A stretch of 14,089 nucleotides of DNA from an uncultured Clostridia bacterium (lineage in GTDB: Bacteria > Bacillota > Clostridia > TANB77 > CAG-508): positions 1 through 14,089 of the forward strand of contig CAKPDN010000019.1 of the NCBI GenBank assembly GCA_934149005.1, in the 5' to 3' direction. Position numbers and translations under genes: made by a program. This document shows positions 7,060 to 12,880 of this stretch, piece after piece. The notes beneath the pieces are model-generated. The model searched no databases. It saw only the letters and a list, made by a program, of their open reading frames with translations, and had not been told where the DNA came from. The first letter of the stretch is position 1; each line of letters starts with the position of its first letter.

Positions 7060-8466
7060 TTACAGTTCATCTTCTACAATTTTGACTGCAAGACCAATGT
7101 AGCCAGAAGGAGTAAGCTCAAGAAGTGTTGACTTATCTTCATCAGAAATCACATCAAGAGATTTAATAAACTCCTGAATCGATTCTTTGGAAATATTCTT
7201 TCCTCTTGTCAATTCCTTCAACTGATTGTATGCATCAGGAATACCATACTTACGAAGTACAGTCTGAATCGGTTCTGCCAAAACTTCCCACTTGCTGTCC
7301 AAATCAGAAGAAATCTTATCTGTATTGACAGCAACCTTTTCCAAGCCACCGATTGTTTGCTCAATAGCCTGAATAGAATAGCCAAATGCAAGTCCGATGT
7401 TTCTTTGTAAAGAAGAATCGGAAAGATCTCTCTGCATACGAGAACGAGGAAGTTCATCAGAAAGTACAGAACAAATGCCGTTGCCCATTTTTATATTGGC
7501 TTCGCTATTCTCAAAGCGAATAGGATTGACCTTATGAGGCATAGTACTGCTACCAACTTCAGTTTTGACTGCAATCTGTTTAAAATACTCCATACTGATA
7601 TACAGCCACATGTCTAAATCAAAGTCCCTAAGGACATTGTTAAAATGGCGAATACCATCAAGAATGTGGCAGACATAGTCGTGGCTTTCAATCTGAGTTG
7701 TTACGGGGTTAAATTCCAACCCCAGATATTCCTCAATGAAACATTTAGCCAGTACAGGCCAGTTTTCATTCGGAAATGCAACAGAGATTGCTGCATAATT
7801 TCCAGTCGCACCGTTGAATTTTGCACAAGCCTTAATGGATTTGATATTTTCCAGAGACTTTTTCAAACGATACGAGTAAACAGTCATTTCCTTACCAATG
7901 GTAGTAGGGGTTGCAGGCTGTCCGTGCGTGTGTGCAAGCATAGCCGTATCAGTATGGTTGATTGCAATTTCAGAAATCTTATCAATCAACTGTTCAGCTG
8001 TAGGAATCCACACTTCTGAAATAGCAGTAGAAATCATATTGGCATAAGAAGGATTAGTAATGTCCTCAGAAGTGCAACCAATATGCACGAAACTGACAAG
8101 ACTATCCATTCCCATTTCTTTGAGTTTTTCAGCTACAAAGAGTTCAACAGATTTCACATCATGATTAGTAACCGATTCGATTTCCTTAACTCTTATATAA
8201 GAGCTATCAGAAAAATCGGTGTAAATCGCTATGATTTCAGGAAGTCTGTTAATATCAAAGGCATCCAAAATTTCTGAGCCGTTGACATTTTCCAACAAGA
8301 ACTTGAGCCAGAATACTTCTACCTTAACTCTGTTTTTCACCAGAGCGTATTCGGAGAAGTAAGGGGCTAATTTCTCGCCAATTTGTGAGTACCGTCCATC
8401 CAAAGGACCTAACGCAAAGTGCTTTGCAGAAACATTTTCTGCTAAAATTGAGTTGTCTCTTGTCAT
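7060..8466 (-). CDS. purB: Adenylosuccinate lyase, E. coli type
   Basis: A 468-aa cytoplasmic fumarase/aspartase-superfamily enzyme. It splits SAICAR to AICAR and adenylosuccinate to AMP, each time releasing fumarate, in purine synthesis. Residues 15-28 (KHFALGPLDGRYSQ), 97-105 (ESVTNHDVK) and CTSEDI (131-136) match the family. H181 in HTHGQPATP corresponds to the general acid histidine. The superfamily signature GSSTMPHKVNPIRFENSEAN (305-324) holds the catalytic serine, and WEVLAEPIQTVLRKYGI follows near the C-terminus. Length and sequence resemble E. coli PurB (456 aa) rather than the shorter B. subtilis type. The start at 8466 has AGGGG about 9 nt upstream. It converges on the 6498 gene and shares its higher GC content and codon use, so it was probably acquired. 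No other purine-synthesis gene is nearby. Confidence 0.95.
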   Translation of the reverse strand: MTRDNSILAENVSAKHFALGPLDGRYSQIGEKLAPYFSEYALVKNRVKVEVFWLKFLLENVNGSEILDAFDINRLPEIIAIYTDFSDSSYIRVKEIESVTNHDVKSVELFVAEKLKEMGMDSLVSFVHIGCTSEDITNPSYANMISTAISEVWIPTAEQLIDKISEIAINHTDTAMLAHTHGQPATPTTIGKEMTVYSYRLKKSLENIKSIKACAKFNGATGNYAAISVAFPNENWPVLAKCFIEEYLGLEFNPVTTQIESHDYVCHILDGIRHFNNVLRDFDLDMWLYISMEYFKQIAVKTEVGSSTMPHKVNPIRFENSEANIKMGNGICSVLSDELPRSRMQRDLSDSSLQRNIGLAFGYSIQAIEQTIGGLEKVAVNTDKISSDLDSKWEVLAEPIQTVLRKYGIPDAYNQLKELTRGKNISKESIQEFIKSLDVISDEDKSTLLELTPSGYIGLAVKIVEDEL

Positions 8467-8558
8467 AAAGTATTTCCCCTTTCTAAAAGTTATTTAACTA
8501 TTGTCTTCCTAGTAGTATTGCATAAATTTAGAAATTTAATAGTTATTGAGACAGTAAT

Positions 8559-8587
8559 ATTTTACTACAATTTACATAAAAAGTAAA
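8559..8587 (-). promoter_or_regulatory. Promoter of purB
   Basis: On the minus strand: TTTACT (8582-8587), a 17-nt spacer and TAAAAT (8559-8564). Predicted start is near 8552, giving a leader of about 85 nt. I looked for a purine riboswitch-like fold or PurR-box in this leader and saw none. Confidence 0.55.
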
Positions 8588-8744
8588 TATGTAATATCTA
8601 ATTTTTGTATTTATTCAATGTTATCTCCAGATTATATAAAAAATGGAATAGGATGGTTTTATAAAAGGGCAAGATGACAATGGTATAATATATATTAGCA
8701 TTTATGATTTCTTACTTAATGAAAAGTCTATATATTTTCAATGA
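8582..8744 (+). pseudogene. Possible decayed coding remnant left of the nucleotidase/hydrolase gene
   Basis: Two overlapping open frames read like parts of one protein broken by a frameshift: frame A (8582-8674) contains MLSPDYIKNGIGWFYKRAR before TGA at 8675-8677; frame B (8652-8741) reads DGFIKGQDDNGIIYISIYDF and on to TGA at 8742-8744. Neither has a good start or ribosome binding site. AT-rich DNA gives such stretches by chance fairly often, so this is tentative. The rest of the 8467-8818 gap holds the purB promoter and the candidate promoters for the next gene. Confidence 0.25.
8681..8689 (+). promoter_or_regulatory. Extended -10 element, possible promoter for the nucleotidase/hydrolase gene
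   Basis: TGGTATAAT (8681-8689) is a perfect extended -10 (TGnTATAAT), which can work without a good -35. Predicted start is near 8696, with a leader of about 120 nt. It overlaps the tentative coding remnant. Confidence 0.4.
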
Positions 8745-8748
8745 AGTA

Positions 8749-8777
8749 TGGAAAAAAATTGTAATATAATGTATAAT
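8749..8777 (+). promoter_or_regulatory. Second candidate promoter for the nucleotidase/hydrolase gene
   Basis: TGGAAA (8749-8754), a 17-nt spacer and TATAAT (8772-8777), with another TATAAT at 8765-8770. Predicted start is near 8784. The ribosome binding site GGGGG at 8807-8811 then lies 7 nt before the ATG. Confidence 0.4.
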
Positions 8778-8818
8778 TTTTATAGATTAAAACTTTATTT
8801 TATATTGGGGGTTCTTAT

Positions 8819-10234
8819 ATGAGAATGGGAATAGATATTGATAATGTAATAGCAGATTTAGATAAAACATTTTTAGAAGAATTTGAAAAAGAAGATAAAA
8901 ATAAAAGAAATAAAGGAATTATAAATAAAAAAGCTAAACACATTACTGAAGGAATGTTTGATTGGAGCTCAGAAGAAATAGAAGATTTTATCTGTAATAA
9001 TATGGATAGAATGGCTGAAAAATTCGATTTAATAGAAGGTGCTAAGGAATATATTAATAAATTATATGAAGAAAACGAGATATTTTTAATAACACATAGA
9101 TCAAATCATTTTTTTAAAAATCCTGAATTAGTAACTATAAATTGGTTAAATGAAAAAGGCATAAAATATGATAAATTATTATTTACAAAAAGCAGAGATA
9201 AAAGTTCAGAGTGTATTGAAAATAGTATTGATATTATGTTTGATGATGAAGCAGATAAATGTAAATATATATTAAATGCAGGAATAGAATGTTTTTTAAT
9301 GAAAACAAGATATAATGAGAATTATAGTTTAAATATTCCAATAGTAAACGGATGGAAAGAACTATATAGTTTAATTTGTGAAAAAAATAAATATAATGTA
9401 ATTTTGGATACAGATACATATAATGAAGCAGACGACCAATTCGCATTAGCTTATTTACTAAAAAGCAAAGAAATATTCAACATTGAAGCTATAACAATAG
9501 CACCTTTTAGACATGAAAAATGGCAAGGAACAGTTTCTGATTCTATAGATGCCAGTTACAATGAAGCGTGCAAAATATTTGATTTATTAGGATTAAAGGA
9601 TAAATCACTTATATATAAAGGTTCCCGTGATTATTTAAAAAATGGATATAATGAAAAAAATTCAGCGATTAATAAAATAATTGAAATTGCTAACCAAAAT
9701 AAAAAAACATATATATTAGCAATAGGGTGTTTAACAAATATAGCATTAGCACTAAAATCTAACCCAAATATTGTTGATAGGATAGAAATTATATGGTTAG
9801 GAAGTAACTTTTTATTTGGTACTAATAAAGATTTCAATTTTGATCAAGATGTAGAAGCGGTAAAAGTAGTTTTTGAATCAAAAGTTAAACTTACTGTTAT
9901 GCCTTGTTCTCCTATAACATCGAATCTAATGACATCAATATACGAATTAGAAAGTGAATTAAAAGGCAAAAACGAATTATGTGATTATTTATGCTATAGA
10001 TTTTATAATAGAGCCTACGGCCCTACTAAAAGATGGCCACTATGGGATATTAGTGTAATAGCATATATGATAAATAAAAATTGGTTTAATACAATGGATG
10101 TTAGTTGTCCACTTATAAATACTGATAATACTTTTAAACTAACTGAAAACAGACATAGTATTAAATTTGTTAATTATTTAAATGCAAATGAAATATTTAA
10201 AGATTTGTTTAGCAAATTAACAGATAGTAATTAA
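8819..10234 (+). CDS. Fusion of HAD-type 5'-nucleotidase and nucleoside hydrolase
   Basis: A 471-aa cytoplasmic protein with two recognisable domains. Residues 1-185 look like a HAD phosphatase of the 5'(3')-deoxyribonucleotidase/YqfW type. Motif I is D6-I-D8 in GIDIDNVIADLD, motif II is T92 in LITHRSN, motif III is K124 in LLFTKS, and motif IV is D142-D143. Residues 192-471 look like an inosine-uridine-type nucleoside hydrolase. The calcium/ribose loop is DTDTYNEADDQFALAYLL (D197, D199, D205, D206). AIGCLTNIALAL (301-312) and DFNFDQDVEAVKVVF (338-352) match family motifs. D410 in LWDISVIAYMI falls where the family's C-terminal His-Asp pair sits, with W409 in place of the usual His. Together the domains could take a nucleoside monophosphate to nucleoside and then to base plus (deoxy)ribose. 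The gene is monocistronic, ended by a terminator. Substrates are unknown. Confidence 0.85.
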   Translation: MRMGIDIDNVIADLDKTFLEEFEKEDKNKRNKGIINKKAKHITEGMFDWSSEEIEDFICNNMDRMAEKFDLIEGAKEYINKLYEENEIFLITHRSNHFFKNPELVTINWLNEKGIKYDKLLFTKSRDKSSECIENSIDIMFDDEADKCKYILNAGIECFLMKTRYNENYSLNIPIVNGWKELYSLICEKNKYNVILDTDTYNEADDQFALAYLLKSKEIFNIEAITIAPFRHEKWQGTVSDSIDASYNEACKIFDLLGLKDKSLIYKGSRDYLKNGYNEKNSAINKIIEIANQNKKTYILAIGCLTNIALALKSNPNIVDRIEIIWLGSNFLFGTNKDFNFDQDVEAVKVVFESKVKLTVMPCSPITSNLMTSIYELESELKGKNELCDYLCYRFYNRAYGPTKRWPLWDISVIAYMINKNWFNTMDVSCPLINTDNTFKLTENRHSIKFVNYLNANEIFKDLFSKLTDSN

Positions 10235-10239
10235 TGTAG

Positions 10240-10270
10240 AAAGACAATGCTTATTTGGCATTGTCTTTAT
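10240..10270 (+). terminator. Terminator after the nucleotidase/hydrolase gene
   Basis: AAAGACAATGC (10240-10250) pairs perfectly with GCATTGTCTTT (10258-10268) over a 7-nt loop. The tail is short (TTTAT), but the position 5 nt after the stop supports a terminator. Confidence 0.7.
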
Positions 10271-10380
10271 CATGTGTGACGGGCATGTTGTTTAAGAATT
10301 ATCCTCTACTCGATTAACGTCACATTGGTGCGACGATTTTATCTTATGGAGCGGGTGTCGTAGTTATCTACAACTTTTTC
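10271..10380. other. GC-richer structured patch of unknown nature
   Basis: In DNA that is otherwise strongly AT-rich, this stretch has conspicuously more G and C and several complementary segments: TGTGACG with CGTCACA (7 bp, about 10275-10325), CGAC with GTCG, and a GTAG-TTAT-CTAC hairpin followed within a few bases by TTTTTCTCTC (about 10374-10383). No open frame has a credible start. It may be an RNA gene, a remnant of a mobile-element end or an attachment region. The following 10381-10494 is AT-rich with nothing recognisable. Confidence 0.4.
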
Positions 10381-10494
10381 TCTCTATTTAACATTGATAC
10401 AATAATCAATCAAGTTAGATATATATTAACAGCTTATAAAAAAAATTTCAAGATATATACTATTAAAAACTTTTGTGAAAATTTGTTCTTTTTA

Positions 10495-10523
10495 TTGCTT
10501 TATTGTAAAAATTATGTTATACT
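10495..10523 (+). promoter_or_regulatory. Promoter of the toxin-type mRNA
   Basis: TTGCTT (10495-10500), a 17-nt spacer and TATACT (10518-10523). Predicted start is at about 10530, exactly where the left copy of the ATAGGAAATGA repeat begins. Confidence 0.65.
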
Positions 10524-10562
10524 AACTATCATAGGAAATGATGATAAGCAGATGTGGTTTTG

Positions 10563-10599
10563 CCACCAATTTTTACGAATCTTCGTAGGAAGGGTGGTG
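10563..10599 (+). promoter_or_regulatory. Structured leader around the toxin ribosome binding site
   Basis: TACGAA/TTCGTA (10574-10579 with 10582-10587) forms a hairpin. CCACC (10563-10567) can pair with GGTGG (10593-10597), which lies in the ribosome binding region AGGAAGGGTGGTGA (10587-10600) and would cover it. The same CCAC can instead pair with GTGG at 10554-10557 (loop TTTTG), leaving the site open. Such leader folding is common in type I toxin mRNAs. Confidence 0.5.
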
Positions 10600-10719
10600 A
10601 TGTTTATGGTTAAAGTGATACTATTTTTTATAATATCCTTAATGTTATCTTTAACATTAAACGTTGCCTTGACAGCAGTTCTGTATAAGAACTGGGTTGA
10701 TAAGCAACTACATAAATAA
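10600..10719 (+). CDS. Small hydrophobic membrane peptide, candidate type I toxin
   Basis: A 39-aa peptide starting MFMVKV; the ATG at 10606 gives a 37-aa alternative. AGGAAGGG (10587-10594) or GGTGGTG lies just upstream; the second ATG is better spaced from the latter. Residues about 5-28 form one membrane helix (VILFFIISLMLSLTLNVALTAVL is 23 residues of almost pure hydrophobic character), followed by a charged tail, YKNWVDKQLHK. The size and plan, one helix plus basic C-terminus, are those of membrane toxins such as Fst or the holin-like peptides, though the Fst signature is not present. The frame is open further upstream, but that part is promoter and leader. A convergent antisense promoter and a shared bidirectional terminator follow. 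The leader GGAAGGG-TGGTGATG-TTTATGGTT resembles leaders I remember upstream of annotated holin-like toxins in Firmicutes; this is unverified. Confidence 0.65.
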   Translation: MFMVKVILFFIISLMLSLTLNVALTAVLYKNWVDKQLHK

Positions 10720-10766
10720 AAAAAGCTCACATCTGTAAAAATTTGACGATTTAGATGTGAGTTTTT
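10718..10766. terminator. Bidirectional terminator shared by toxin mRNA and antisense RNA
   Basis: CTCACATCT (10726-10734) pairs perfectly with AGATGTGAG (10753-10761) over an 18-nt loop. On the plus strand it is followed by TTTTT (10762-10766); on the minus strand by seven T (complement of 10718-10724) after one base. It can therefore stop both convergent transcripts. The loop contains UUGA, which fits the YUNR loop motif used in sense-antisense RNA pairing. Confidence 0.85.
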
Positions 10767-10812
10767 CTATCTATATCGGCAAAACCACGTTTGTGGAATT
10801 GTCATTTCCTAT
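10718..10812 (-). ncRNA. Candidate antisense RNA antitoxin
   Basis: Predicted from a strong minus-strand promoter at 10817-10845 and a terminator at 10718-10766. The RNA would be about 90 nt, beginning ATAGGAAATGAC, with a CCAC-AAAC-GTGG hairpin near its 5' end and the shared terminator hairpin at its 3' end. It is fully complementary to the 3' end of the peptide mRNA through the terminator (18-nt loop). Its 5' hairpin loop AAAC can also match GTTT in the loop of the mRNA leader hairpin, but only over about 4 bases. Expression is inferred, not shown. Confidence 0.5.
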
Positions 10813-10816
10813 ATTT

Positions 10817-10845
10817 ATTATACACAGATTATTTCAAAAAGTCAA
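10817..10845 (-). promoter_or_regulatory. Strong promoter for the antisense RNA
   Basis: On the minus strand: TTGACT (10840-10845), a 17-nt spacer and TATAAT (10817-10822), the closest match to consensus in this window. Predicted start is at 10810-10812, at the edge of the right inverted repeat. A 12-bp palindrome, ATGAAATTTCAT (10846-10857), abuts the -35 box. It may be an operator or part of the end of the operon that terminates at 10866. Confidence 0.75.
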
Positions 10846-10865
10846 ATGAAATTTCATGATTTATC

Positions 10866-11315
10866 TCATTTCTTAAAAAAATCTTTAAATATCTTCCAAA
10901 TTTTTTCATACCACTTAATATTAGAAACATTTACTAATGATTTTTCTTGAATATTGTCCTTATCTTCTATAATACTATTATAATTATTTTTAAAAATATC
11001 ATTTGAATTATATTTTTCTCTTTTTATATTTTCAAGTTTATTTTGGTTTTGATTTAACAAGTTATTTAAAGTTTTCTTTTGATTTTCTGTTGCAAAATAA
11101 TCTCTAAATAAAGAAATCAATATTGCATTTGCTTCTTTTGAAATATATTGTTGAGATAAATCAATATTAGGATTAATATTATAATTATAATTTCTATCCA
11201 TATTATTTTTGTAAAAATCAATTTTTTCTTGAGGAATTTTAGAATATTCTTCTTCTGAGAAATATTTTAGTATTTCTAAAACTTCAGTATATGCTTTAGC
11301 ATAAGTATTAATCAT
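10866..11315 (-). CDS. 149-aa partner protein of the transglutaminase-like protein
   Basis: I choose the ATG at 11315, not the TTG at 11333, because AAGGAG (complement of 11325-11330) lies 9 nt before that ATG. The ATG overlaps the stop of the upstream gene by 8 nt (ATGATTAA), indicating translational coupling. The protein is helical and Asn/Lys-rich: an N-terminal helical part (MINTYAKAYTEVLEILKYFSEEEYSKIP), a conserved-looking block ISKEANAILISLFRDYF followed by QKKTLNNLLNQ, an Asn-rich linker, and a C-terminal amphipathic cationic helix WYEKIWKIFKDFFKK. There is no signal peptide. I do not recognise a named family; I have an impression that similar proteins recur in gut Firmicute accessory DNA. 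The coupling suggests it binds, protects or delivers the upstream protein. It is the last gene of the minus-strand cluster. Confidence 0.75.
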   Translation of the reverse strand: MINTYAKAYTEVLEILKYFSEEEYSKIPQEKIDFYKNNMDRNYNYNINPNIDLSQQYISKEANAILISLFRDYFATENQKKTLNNLLNQNQNKLENIKREKYNSNDIFKNNYNSIIEDKDNIQEKSLVNVSNIKWYEKIWKIFKDFFKK

Positions 11316-12486
11316 CTTTAGATACTCCTTCAATTCGATTTTCTTGTGCTTCTCTAATCTCTACATTATCAATTTTCTTTACATCCTCTATTGTGACTCC
11401 ACTTGTAATAGCATTTGAAACAACTGCTTTCATTGATATGTTTGATTGACATCCTGTTTGTAATTCATTTAAAGTTACCATATCACTTTTTTTCCTTGTT
11501 TCAAACCCTTGAGATAATAAAGTTTCAATTTGACTAGTACTAATTTTTCCAAGAGCATTTCTTACAGTTGTGCTTTCATCTCCACCTCTAAGTAAATAAT
11601 TAATTTCGTTATAGCTATAAATAGAAACAATATCACAAGTACTTTGATTTTCTTTTAGTAAATTTACAATTTTTAAATCTCTAGGATTAAAGTCTCTTGG
11701 CAGAATTTTTTTAGCTATTGACAAGAAAAAATCTTTTGATTCTTCAAATCCAAAATTTTCGTTGTGGCTTTTTAATTGTTCAAATAAAAATTGAAATGTT
11801 CTTTCTGCATTAGGTTCATTGGTATATTCTTCATAATCAGCTTGAACTCTTTCTATATAATCATCTGCAAATGGTAAACTTTGCATCGACCTTGTTTTGT
11901 AATCTTCTATACGACACAAACCTGGCGTATTATCATTTAAGGAAGCTTCTCCTACTTTTATCCTAAATAATGCATTATCAATCAAAAAGTCTTGAACATA
12001 CTCAATTCCATCTATTTCAAATATTCCATAATAATGTTGTGATGAATAATTATTACTTTTTTCATTTTTCACAGTAGTAATTTCAAAATTATCATCAAAA
12101 AAACAATCATAACTTTCTGGTACATCAATAGTTGTTCCATTGTCTCTTATATCACCATCAACATCACCTTTATATTCAACTCCAATCACTTTAGAAGTAA
12201 TACCAACCTTATTTAAAATTGCTACATAGATTTCTGCCATTCCTTTACATATCTGTGCTTTATCAGATATATCTGTTTTTTTACCTAGAAGCATTTCTTG
12301 TCTTTTTCTACTTATGTTAGTCAAATCTTCATTGCTCTCTTTGTTATAGTTTGCTGTATAGCTGTTATCGTAAATTAAAATATTTCCTAATTCTATATGC
12401 ACAAATCTTGCTATGTCTAGGTCAGATATTCCACTATTCCTTAATTTAGTTGCTCTATCTATAATATCTTTTACTTTATCTTTCAT
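11308..12486 (-). CDS. Transglutaminase-like (papain-fold) protein of the mobile module
   Basis: A 392-aa protein without signal peptide or membrane segment. Residues 79-103 (ICKGMAEIYVAILNKVGITSKVIG) match the nucleophile helix of transglutaminase-like domains, with C80 as the candidate nucleophile. H151 in SSQHYYGIFEIDG and D166 in EYVQDFLID fall where the family has its His and Asp, so a Cys-His-Asp triad is complete. Residues 1-60 form a helical N-terminal region (ISDLDIARFVHIELGNILIYD); the C-terminal 200 residues are not recognised. The family includes cysteine proteases, peptidoglycan-linked enzymes and cross-linking enzymes; substrate and localisation are unknown. GGAG lies 8 nt before the ATG, and its own promoter is likely. 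It is coupled to the next gene by an 8-nt overlap and lies in a relaxase cluster, so it is probably cargo of a mobilisable element. Confidence 0.7.
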   Translation of the reverse strand: MKDKVKDIIDRATKLRNSGISDLDIARFVHIELGNILIYDNSYTANYNKESNEDLTNISRKRQEMLLGKKTDISDKAQICKGMAEIYVAILNKVGITSKVIGVEYKGDVDGDIRDNGTTIDVPESYDCFFDDNFEITTVKNEKSNNYSSQHYYGIFEIDGIEYVQDFLIDNALFRIKVGEASLNDNTPGLCRIEDYKTRSMQSLPFADDYIERVQADYEEYTNEPNAERTFQFLFEQLKSHNENFGFEESKDFFLSIAKKILPRDFNPRDLKIVNLLKENQSTCDIVSIYSYNEINYLLRGGDESTTVRNALGKISTSQIETLLSQGFETRKKSDMVTLNELQTGCQSNISMKAVVSNAITSGVTIEDVKKIDNVEIREAQENRIEGVSKDD

Positions 12487-12519
12487 TTATTTTCTCCAAA
12501 TTCAACTTATTCTAATAAT

Positions 12520-12548
12520 ATTGTATCAATTTTATTAAATTTTTACAA
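12520..12548 (-). promoter_or_regulatory. Candidate promoter of the transglutaminase-like gene pair
   Basis: On the minus strand: TTGTAA (12543-12548), a 17-nt spacer and TACAAT (12520-12525). It overlaps the end of the 106-aa gene and would give a leader of about 27 nt. If real, the last two genes can be expressed apart from the relaxase. Confidence 0.45.
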
Positions 12549-12863
12549 TATATTTACACCTAATTTAATATTTATATTATTAAATAGATATAATGCAACC
12601 TTATTCTGTTCTATAGTCTCCATTTCCATAAGTTTAGCCATTGCAAACATTACAAGTTTATATTTTCCAAAATTTATAAGTGTAGTTCTATACTCTTCAT
12701 CTATATCTTTTAACATACTATCAAATTTTTCATAATGTTCTTTAGTATTGTATATAAGACCAGACCATTTGCTTTGGCTCATACATATTGCTAATCTTAA
12801 TTTATCGTTAATATCCATATTATTTATCATTTCTATTAAATATTTTACTTTTTCTTGTTCCAT
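12543..12863 (-). CDS. 106-aa hypothetical protein of the mobilisation module
   Basis: A helical soluble protein starting MEQEKVKYLIEMINNMDINDKLRLAICMSQ, with a second helical part around YKLVMFAMAKLMEMETIEQNKVALYLF (about 68-94). There is no helix-turn-helix that I can defend, no signal peptide and no metal-binding cluster. GGAGGT (complement of 12872-12877) lies 8 nt before the ATG and 17 bp separate it from the relaxase stop, so it is co-transcribed with the relaxase and is likely an accessory of the mobile element. Family not recognised. Confidence 0.75.
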   Translation of the reverse strand: MEQEKVKYLIEMINNMDINDKLRLAICMSQSKWSGLIYNTKEHYEKFDSMLKDIDEEYRTTLINFGKYKLVMFAMAKLMEMETIEQNKVALYLFNNINIKLGVNIL

Positions 12864-12880
12864 TTTCTATTACCTCCATT

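Larger units (their letters stand above)
10531..10812. repeat. Imperfect terminal inverted repeat bracketing the toxin-antitoxin locus
   Basis: Outer block ATAGGAAATGA (10531-10541) is repeated inverted at 10802-10812; inner block GTGGTTTTGCC (10554-10564) is repeated inverted at 10778-10788. The gaps between blocks are 12 and 13 nt. Because each outer arm begins at a predicted transcription start, the sense and antisense RNAs would begin with almost the same sequence. No clear target duplication lies outside the arms. Confidence 0.7.

Noticed and set aside
7645..8019. Reading frame of 124 codons on the plus strand
   Set aside because: It lies wholly inside the well-supported purB gene on the other strand and has no protein-like pattern.
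8467..8560. Purine riboswitch or PurR box before purB
   Set aside because: I searched the leader by eye for a three-way junction or PurR-type repeat and found neither.
10483..10719. 78-aa version of the small hydrophobic peptide
   Set aside because: The first 39 codons cover the predicted promoter -10 region and mRNA leader; the ribosome binding region at 10587-10600 supports a start at 10600 or 10606.
10512..10730. Minus-strand 72-aa frame opposite the candidate toxin
   Set aside because: Mirror of the toxin and its leader; no start signal, and the antisense RNA is predicted to end before most of it.
10531..10812. MITE-like element defined by the inverted repeats
   Set aside because: No target-site duplication is visible outside the arms, and the arms coincide with transcription starts; an RNA-based locus explains more of the structure.
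11315..11333. TTG start giving a 155-aa version of the last gene
   Set aside because: The TTG start would place AAGGAG inside the coding region; the ATG at 11315 has that site at proper spacing and overlaps the previous stop.
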